A DNA stretch of 12,708 bases from JAYPUA01 sp038133845 (GTDB taxonomy: Bacteria > SAR324 > NAC60-12). The position numbers and the translations under genes are program-made. The stretch covers positions 1-12,708 of the forward strand of contig JAYPUA010000072.1 of assembly GCA_038133845.1 (NCBI GenBank), read 5' to 3'. Under the pieces are notes generated by a model. It searched no databases, was not told the DNA's origin, and saw nothing but the letters and a program-made list of their open reading frames with translations. Shown here in pieces: positions 6,217 through 12,708 of this stretch; position 1 is the stretch's first letter, and every line of letters starts with the position of its first letter.

Positions 6217-7251
6217 ACTCGACTGTGGGAGGGGCGCTTCTGGGTGAAGCAATTGCTCGTGTTTGAGCTGAACCCAGAAGTCCTTGGGGATCTTCGTGTC
6301 CAGCAGCTCCCGGTTTTCGCGAACCTGTCCCGGGAGAAACGCACCAGGAATAATAGACGCTACCAGTGGATGCCCAAGAGGGAACTGCAAGGCCGCCGCC
6401 TTCAAAGGCACCTGATGCTGCTCGCAGACCTTCTGAATCCGGGAGACCTTGTCCAACGCGTCGGGAGTCGCGGGCGCATACTGATACTTTGCCTCGGGAA
6501 CCGCCCCTACCGCCAAGATGCCTGAAGCATACGGTGCGCCAACGACCACCCCAACGCCCTGCTTCTCACAGGCCGGGAATTCCCGATCCAGGACCGCTTG
6601 ATCCATCAGCGTGTACGGCATGGCGACGAGGAAAAAGTCTAACGGAACGTACTCCAGGAAACGCATCATCAGCGGCTCCTCATTGATCCCCGCGCCAATC
6701 GCCTGAATCTCTCCGGAGCGCTTCAACTCATCCAGCGCCTTCCAGCCGGACTCCAGCTCCTGAAACTTTCGGGTGACGTGCACCTCTGTGCGGTGGTAGC
6801 CAAAGTCGAGATCGTGAATCACCAGCGTCTGCACTCGGTTCAGTCCAAGGCGCATCAGGCTGTCTTCGTAGGACCTCATGATCCCGTCGTAGGTGTAGTC
6901 AAACCTCAGCGTGAAGGGCAGCCCTCCGGTCCAGGGTGCACTCTGGCAATCCTCAACTCGACCACGAAACCGAGAGTACACCCTCCCCACCTTCGTGGAG
7001 CACAGAAACTCCTCCGGATTTTGCTGCCGCAGGAGGTGCCCGATACGGTGCTCGCTAAGTCCGTGCCCGTACCATGGGGCCGTATCGAAATAACGGATAC
7101 CCGCCTCCCAAGCCGCCTGCAGGGTCTCCTGAGCCTGAGATTCCGGGACTTTGAGGAACAGTTCTCCGAGTGGGGCCCCTCCAAACCCGAGGGCAGGAAG
7201 TTGAAGCCCGCTGTTTCCCAGCGGGCGCAATGGAATGGAGCGAGAGTTCAT
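6214..7251 (-). CDS. Aldo/keto reductase, D-threo-aldose / L-fucose 1-dehydrogenase-like
   Basis: A 345-residue (alpha/beta)8-barrel NAD(P)H-dependent oxidoreductase. The catalytic tetrad is present: D56 and Y61 in FDTAPWYGHGLSE, K87 in STKVGR and H146 in VIHDLD. The opening PLGNSGLQLPALGFGGAPLGE and the long insertion with F-x-Y-T-Y-D-G-I-x-R-S-x-E-x-S-L-x-R-L (about 117-135) resemble the branch that holds D-threo-aldose 1-dehydrogenase, L-fucose dehydrogenase and pyridoxal 4-dehydrogenase. These mostly oxidise a sugar or pyridoxal rather than reduce aldehydes. Beside a DHDPS-family aldolase this suggests a non-phosphorylative sugar-acid pathway. It starts 13 bp after the OsmC stop with no clear Shine-Dalgarno, so translation may depend on the upstream gene. 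The exact substrate is not determinable. Confidence 0.9.
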   Translation of the reverse strand: MNSRSIPLRPLGNSGLQLPALGFGGAPLGELFLKVPESQAQETLQAAWEAGIRYFDTAPWYGHGLSEHRIGHLLRQQNPEEFLCSTKVGRVYSRFRGRVEDCQSAPWTGGLPFTLRFDYTYDGIMRSYEDSLMRLGLNRVQTLVIHDLDFGYHRTEVHVTRKFQELESGWKALDELKRSGEIQAIGAGINEEPLMMRFLEYVPLDFFLVAMPYTLMDQAVLDREFPACEKQGVGVVVGAPYASGILAVGAVPEAKYQYAPATPDALDKVSRIQKVCEQHQVPLKAAALQFPLGHPLVASIIPGAFLPGQVRENRELLDTKIPKDFWVQLKHEQLLHPEAPLPQSS

Positions 7252-7264
7252 GAAGGATTGGGAT

Positions 7265-7729
7265 TCAGGGCAGGGGCTCTTCGGGAGGAATCACCACGAC
7301 CTCACAGTTCACCGAGTTGGCAATGAAGCAACCTCGATGTGCTTTCTCATGCATCTTTTCCAGATCCTCAGCGCTGGGAAGCTTGTCTCCGGAGAACCTC
7401 ACCTGTGGTCTCAATTCCACCCGGGTCATGGCCAATCTCCCCTCCGTGTTCTTCTCCAAGAAACCGACTGCGTCGTCAACATACTGATCCACAGTGTAGC
7501 TTCTCAAGGAGGCCACCGCCAGAAAGGTCAGCATGTGGCAACTGGAAAGCGCAGCCACAAATGTTTCCTCCGGGCAGACTCTTGCGGGATCTCCGGAATA
7601 CTCCGGAGCCGAGGAGCCACTGAGCTTGAGCCCACCTTCAAACTCCAGCAGGTGGTTCCGGTCAAAGGTCTTGATGGTGAAATCTTCTGTGGTCCGCGAC
7701 CACGTGGTTCTTGACTTGTGTTCCGACAT
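7265..7729 (-). CDS. OsmC/Ohr family protein
   Basis: A 154-residue protein of the OsmC/Ohr fold, a family of small dimeric thiol-dependent peroxidases and related proteins acting on organic hydroperoxides. The first conserved cysteine is C64 in the CPEETFVAALSSCHMLTFLA segment, which has the usual P-E-E-x-F-x-A-A-L-S-S-C-H core. The second is C134 in AHRGCFIANSV, and the C-terminus ends with the usual strand (CEVVVIP). Both redox cysteines are therefore present. I chose the ATG at 7729 (MSEHKSRTTW), which shares one base with the preceding gene's stop (TGATG). A frame 15 residues longer would run into that gene. The coupling points to joint expression with the universal stress protein. General peroxide detoxification is inferred from the family. 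Confidence 0.9.
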   Translation of the reverse strand: MSEHKSRTTWSRTTEDFTIKTFDRNHLLEFEGGLKLSGSSAPEYSGDPARVCPEETFVAALSSCHMLTFLAVASLRSYTVDQYVDDAVGFLEKNTEGRLAMTRVELRPQVRFSGDKLPSAEDLEKMHEKAHRGCFIANSVNCEVVVIPPEEPLP

Positions 7730-8610
7730 CAGGCTTCCATCACTGAATTTTCCTTGTGAACATAGATCGGGCACTGGGTATGGTGCAATACATAATCGGT
7801 GTTGCTCCCCAAAAACAGGCGTCCCAGGACGGAATGATCATGCGCCGCCATCATGACCAGGCTAGGCTGGACCTCTTCACAGTGCTCTATGATCGGGTGG
7901 TAGGTGGAGTTCCCAAACTTGATCACCAACTGCCACGTCGATTGCAGGTTCAGCGGCATCACAAAGTCTTCCACCGCCTGCTTTGCCTGGTCTGCGGTGA
8001 TCTCCACGCCGGCAGCCCAGTGAACCTCGCCCCCAAAGTAGGAGTAGTCCACGGTCTGGATCACATGCAGGATCTGCAGTTCCAACTCTTCTCGCCGTGC
8101 CGTCTCATCTGCTCTCCGGAGGACCTCTTTGTTCGACTCGCTCAGATCAATCGGCACGACCAGCTTCTTCGAGGCCTTGGGGCCAGGCTTTCGGTACACG
8201 TACATGGGGACGTGCGAGTGATGGACAACGTAGTCGGTGTTGCTCCCCAAAAAGATACGCCCCATTAGCGTATGAGAGTGGGCTGCCATGATGACGAGGT
8301 CGGCTTGGACTGACTCCACGGCATCCAAAATCTTGAGGTAGGGCGTTCCGTGCAGGTGCATTACATCGTGAGGGGATTTGAGTTCCAAATCTTTTACAAA
8401 CTCACTGAGTTGGATCAACTCCCGAGCATCGTCTCGGTCGGACGTTCTCTCCAGGCGTCCGGGATAGTACTCAACGTTTGGAATCGGTGACGCGTGCAGG
8501 ATGTGCAGCTTTGCTTGAGTTCGCTGAGCCCATTCGTCGGCGAACTGGGTCATCTCCTTGCTGACCTCACTGTAGTCAACCGGAACCAGAATGTTTCTTT
8601 CGGCGTTCAT
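7729..8610 (-). CDS. Tandem-domain universal stress protein (UspA family)
   Basis: A 293-residue cytosolic protein made of two Usp domains (about 4-139 and 148-285). Each starts with an ILVPVD/LVVPID strand and ends with LGSNTDYV followed by HH and a P-(M/I)-YV strand. The motif recurs exactly 146 residues apart (121-128 and 267-274), and the DNA keeps a 20-bp identical stretch (7796-7815 and 8234-8253), showing internal duplication. The ATP-binding pattern G-x2-G-x9-G-S is degenerate in both halves: the first two glycines are A and S in domain 1 and A and D in domain 2. Nucleotide binding is therefore doubtful. The start has a strong Shine-Dalgarno (AGGAGGA just upstream), marking it as the likely first gene of the block. 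It is translationally coupled to the OsmC-like gene. Confidence 0.93.
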   Translation of the reverse strand: MNAERNILVPVDYSEVSKEMTQFADEWAQRTQAKLHILHASPIPNVEYYPGRLERTSDRDDARELIQLSEFVKDLELKSPHDVMHLHGTPYLKILDAVESVQADLVIMAAHSHTLMGRIFLGSNTDYVVHHSHVPMYVYRKPGPKASKKLVVPIDLSESNKEVLRRADETARREELELQILHVIQTVDYSYFGGEVHWAAGVEITADQAKQAVEDFVMPLNLQSTWQLVIKFGNSTYHPIIEHCEEVQPSLVMMAAHDHSVLGRLFLGSNTDYVLHHTQCPIYVHKENSVMEA

Positions 8611-8639
8611 TTGTCCTCCTCTCGGATTACGACGACAGG

Positions 8640-8661
8640 GTCACCACAAGTGGACGGTGAC
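8640..8661. repeat. Inverted repeat GTCACC/GGTGAC in the stress-gene leader
   Basis: Perfect 6-bp arms (8640-8645 and 8656-8661) flank a 10-bp centre, 30-51 bp before the stress protein ATG. It could be an operator or leader hairpin; arms this short can occur by chance. Confidence 0.2.
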
Positions 8662-8703
8662 TTGAATTCATCACTACGAGAGCAGTATGTAGAATGTCCT
8701 TGC

Positions 8704-8726
8704 AGGAAAGTATTCGCAACTTTCCT
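8704..8726. repeat. 7-bp inverted repeat in the rplT-stress gene spacer
   Basis: AGGAAAG (8704-8710) and CTTTCCT (8720-8726) flank a 9-nt centre. It lies where a promoter for the stress protein operon would be expected. No good -35/-10 pair stands out, and the role is unknown. Confidence 0.25.
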
Positions 8727-8755
8727 TAGAGGCTGATGAGTGAGGGAGTTTGGTA

Positions 8756-8779
8756 GAGCAGGGAGGGGCCCCCCTGCTC
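8756..8779 (-). terminator. Strong GC hairpin after rplT, terminator-like
   Basis: In minus-strand RNA GAGCAGGG pairs perfectly with CCCTGCTC, extended by one G.U and one G-C pair around a 4-nt loop, giving a 10-bp stem. It begins nine bases after the rplT stop. No U tract follows (the next bases are TACCAAAC), so it may end transcription inefficiently or with help, or protect the 3' end. The position at the end of the infC-rpmI-rplT unit supports a boundary role. Confidence 0.5.
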
Positions 8780-8788
8780 CAAGAGGAT

Positions 8789-9148
8789 TCAGGCTGCTAG
8801 CTGCAGCTTGACTTGCTGGGCAAGAGAGTTGAAGGACTCGGGGGAGTCTACTGCCAGATTGGCAAGCGTTTTCCGGTCAGTGACAACTCCAAGCTGCTTC
8901 AGACCAAACATGAACTGACTGTAGCTCATTCCCAGGTCTCGCACTGCGGCATTGATTCTCATGATCCACAGGGAGCGGAATTCACGCTTCCGGACCTTGC
9001 GATCTCGGTAGCTGTACTCTCTGGAGCGGTCTACGGCATCCTTGACGGTTCGCCAGAGCCGACTTCGGCCACCTCGGTAGCCTTTTGCTGCCTTGAAGTA
9101 GTCTTTTTTACGCTTTTTTGAATGAACTGCGCGCTTGATGCGAGCCAT
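8789..9148 (-). CDS. rplT: 50S ribosomal protein L20
   Basis: A 119-residue basic protein of normal length (about 118 in relatives). It binds 23S rRNA early in large-subunit assembly. The N-terminus MARIKRAVHSKKRKKDYFKA, the GYRGGRSRLWRTVKDAV segment and the core MRINAAVRDLGMSYSQFM with LKQLGV are characteristic. The start lies 3 bp after the rpmI stop, with no strong Shine-Dalgarno, consistent with translational coupling. In many bacteria L20 represses this operon through an RNA structure; no long leader exists here to host one upstream of infC. The next gene is a stress protein rather than pheS, which often follows rplT elsewhere. Confidence 0.98.
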   Translation of the reverse strand: MARIKRAVHSKKRKKDYFKAAKGYRGGRSRLWRTVKDAVDRSREYSYRDRKVRKREFRSLWIMRINAAVRDLGMSYSQFMFGLKQLGVVTDRKTLANLAVDSPESFNSLAQQVKLQLAA

Positions 9149-9151
9149 TTT

Positions 9152-9349
9152 TTACCCGTTTGGAAGCATGGCAGCAACACGCTGAGCGTCTGCTGCAGTG
9201 ACAATGGTTTTCTTGCGCAATACACGCTTGGCTGCCTGAGAGCGTTTTCTCATGTTATGCCTCAGGTTTGCCTTCTTGCGCTTGTAGCCACCAGCAGTTT
9301 TCCGGAACCGCTTGGATGCACCGCTATGATTCTTGATCTTGACTGCCAT
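9152..9349 (-). CDS. rpmI: 50S ribosomal protein L35
   Basis: A 65-residue, very basic protein, the usual length for L35, a component of the 50S subunit. The start MAVKIKNHSGASKRFRKTAG matches the family pattern (K-x-K-x-H-x-G-A-x-K-R-F), followed by a lysine/arginine-rich middle and an R-V-x-x-M-L-P-x-G ending. A single base separates it from the infC stop and three bases from rplT, the conserved infC-rpmI-rplT arrangement. The Shine-Dalgarno is poor, so expression probably depends on coupling to infC. Confidence 0.97.
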   Translation of the reverse strand: MAVKIKNHSGASKRFRKTAGGYKRKKANLRHNMRKRSQAAKRVLRKKTIVTAADAQRVAAMLPNG

Positions 9350-9350
9350 A

Positions 9351-9893
9351 TTATTTTTTCTTGGGAGGAGAAAGGATCATAAAAACAGACCGCCCCTCAT
9401 TCTTGGGAGGCTGCTCCAAGACTGCACGCTCTCCTAATTCCTGTTGAAACCGCTCCAGCAGAGAGAATCCCACCTCTTTTCGGGTGATCTGACGCCCCAT
9501 GAACATGACCAAGACCTTGACCTTGTTCCCATCCTCCAGAAAGCGAACCGCGTTTCTCAGCTTGAACTGATAGTCGTGCTCCTCAATCTTGGGGCGCATC
9601 TTCACCTCCTTGAGGTGAGAGATCTTTTGGTTCTGCTTTGCTGTGTGCTGCCGCTTGCTCTGCTGATACTTGTACTTCCCGTAGTCCATCAAGCGACATA
9701 CGGGAGGAGTGGCTTTCGGAGAAATCTCAACGAGATCCAGACTAGCGCCTTCAGCTTCGGAGAGCGCATCTTCGATGCTCATGATTCCCAGCTGTGAACC
9801 ATCGTGGTTGACCAACCTTACGGTTGATGCCGTGATATCTTCGTTGATGCGGGTGTTGTCTTCTTGCTTTGTAGGAGTACGAGATCGTCGAAT
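9351..9893 (-). CDS. infC: Translation initiation factor IF-3 (inferred AUU start)
   Basis: From the inferred ATT codon at 9893 the product is 180 residues, the usual IF-3 length (180 in E. coli). It binds the 30S subunit, blocks premature 50S joining and checks start-codon choice. The N-terminal domain motifs are TRINEDI, VRLVNHDGSQLGIMS and LVEISPKATPPVCRLMDYGK. After a charged linker the C-terminal domain includes EVKMRPKIEEHDY, FLEDGNKVKV and FMGRQ, ending PPKKK. No ATG, GTG, CTG or TTG lies in frame between an upstream TGA (9916-9914) and TTG at 9815, which would remove 26 residues including conserved TRINEDI. GGAGGAG lies eight bases before the ATT. ATA at 9899 is less well spaced. In E. 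coli infC also starts with AUU, enabling autoregulation. Confidence 0.95.
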   Translation of the reverse strand: MRRSRTPTKQEDNTRINEDITASTVRLVNHDGSQLGIMSIEDALSEAEGASLDLVEISPKATPPVCRLMDYGKYKYQQSKRQHTAKQNQKISHLKEVKMRPKIEEHDYQFKLRNAVRFLEDGNKVKVLVMFMGRQITRKEVGFSLLERFQQELGERAVLEQPPKNEGRSVFMILSPPKKK

Positions 9894-9899
9894 TCCTAT

Positions 9900-9909
9900 G
9901 TCTCCTCCG
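9900..9909 (-). promoter_or_regulatory. infC: Shine-Dalgarno that fixes the infC AUU start
   Basis: GGAGGAGA lies in the 35-nt gap between the tRNA CCA end and the inferred ATT start, with the GGAGGAG core eight bases from the ATT. This strong site supports initiation at ATT over the internal TTG at 9815, which has no comparable site. Confidence 0.6.
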
Positions 9910-9928
9910 AAATTTCAGGCAGATGGTC

Positions 9929-10003
9929 TGGTAGGCGCGGGCGGGATTGAACCGCCGACCCCTTCCGTGTCGGGGAAGTGCTCTCCCACTGAGCTACGCG
10001 CCT
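9929..10003 (-). tRNA. tRNA-Val (anticodon GAC)
   Basis: A complete cloverleaf of 75 nt including the encoded CCA. Acceptor AGGCGCG/CGCGCCT pairs at all seven positions, the D arm is GCTC/GAGC, the anticodon stem CTTCC/GGAAG, and the T arm GGCGG-TTCAATC-CCGCC, followed by discriminator A and CCA. The loop is CCGACAC, giving anticodon GAC for Val codon GUC (and GUU by wobble). Position 33 is C instead of the nearly universal U. It lies 35 bp downstream of 5S rRNA and 35 bp upstream of infC, so it is probably cut from the rRNA transcript. Confidence 0.95.
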
Positions 10004-10038
10004 ACGTGTAGCGCAAAAGATTGTCTCTGGCTTAGGGG

Positions 10039-10156
10039 AGCCGGCACCGACCGACTCTCCCGCCGAGCTTCCTCGGCAGTACCATGGGCGCTTGGGGACT
10101 TTACTTCCGTGTTCGGGATGGGAACGGGTGTTTCCCCCCCGCCTTGGGCACCGACT
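10039..10156 (-). rRNA. rrf: 5S ribosomal RNA
   Basis: About 118 nt. The ends are set by helix I: AGTCGGTGCC at the 5' end pairs over ten positions (three as G.U) with GGTGCCGGCT at the 3' end. Internally the conserved CCCATCCCGAACACGGAAGT-type loop and the ATGGTACTGC segment are canonical. It lies about 62 bp after 23S and 35 bp before the tRNA. The exact mature ends are inferred from pairing. Confidence 0.95.
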
Positions 10157-10218
10157 CTCCTAAAACAGAGACTTTTGGGTAAGCGATACGATTGATGCTC
10201 CGAAGGGTTTCAACGGAT

Positions 10219-12708
<2,490 letters not shown>

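Noticed and set aside
7730..7774. Longer start for the OsmC-like protein
   Set aside because: The extra 15 residues overlap the stress protein's C-terminus; the TGATG coupling at 7729 is the natural start.
7796..8253. Two identical 20-bp stretches 438 bp apart, possible mobile or recombination repeat
   Set aside because: They encode the same LGSNTDYV region in the two Usp domains, an internal gene duplication.

Overview
The window reads as chromosomal DNA of a fairly GC-rich Gram-negative bacterium. All supported genes lie on the minus strand, so transcription runs from high to low coordinates. The tripartite TRAP transporter, the exported binding protein and the infC-rpmI-rplT cluster fit a proteobacterium-like, possibly marine heterotroph (delta-proteobacterial or SAR324-like). 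That placement is inference and weak; the partial 23S rRNA would settle it by alignment.

From the right edge: (1) about 2.49 kb of 23S rRNA (5' part outside the window), then 5S rRNA and a tRNA-Val(GAC) with encoded CCA. (2) Only 35 bp after the tRNA begins infC-rpmI-rplT (IF-3, L35, L20). The full-length IF-3 frame needs an AUU start. A strong GC hairpin follows rplT. (3) A tightly packed stress-type pair: a two-domain universal stress protein and an OsmC-like protein, with stop and start sharing one base. Then, 13 bp on, comes an aldo/keto reductase resembling the sugar-1-dehydrogenase branch. (4) After a 128-bp spacer with two hairpins come a DHDPS/NAL-family aldolase, a 122-bp leader, and dctP-dctQ-dctM. 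(5) A 354-bp spacer holds a 49-nt imperfect inverted repeat, an AT-rich promoter-like zone with a 17-bp palindrome, and three TTTTGTCA direct repeats. It precedes an acyl-CoA synthetase. (6) At the left edge the first 25 codons of another gene are visible, resembling the N-terminus of CASTOR/POLLUX-type ion channels.

The accessory genes could form a catabolic unit: TRAP uptake of an organic or sugar acid, oxidation of an aldose-like substrate by the reductase/dehydrogenase, pyruvate-releasing cleavage by the aldolase, and perhaps CoA activation of an acid product. No dehydratase or lactonase is present, so the pathway is incomplete here and the substrate is unknown.

I found no CRISPR array, transposase, phage gene, defence system or toxin-antitoxin pair. 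The items most worth a second look are regulatory or structural: the rrn-infC junction with its AUU start, a tRNA with C at position 33, the spacer structures, and a marked excess of the palindrome TCCGGA in the protein-coding part.
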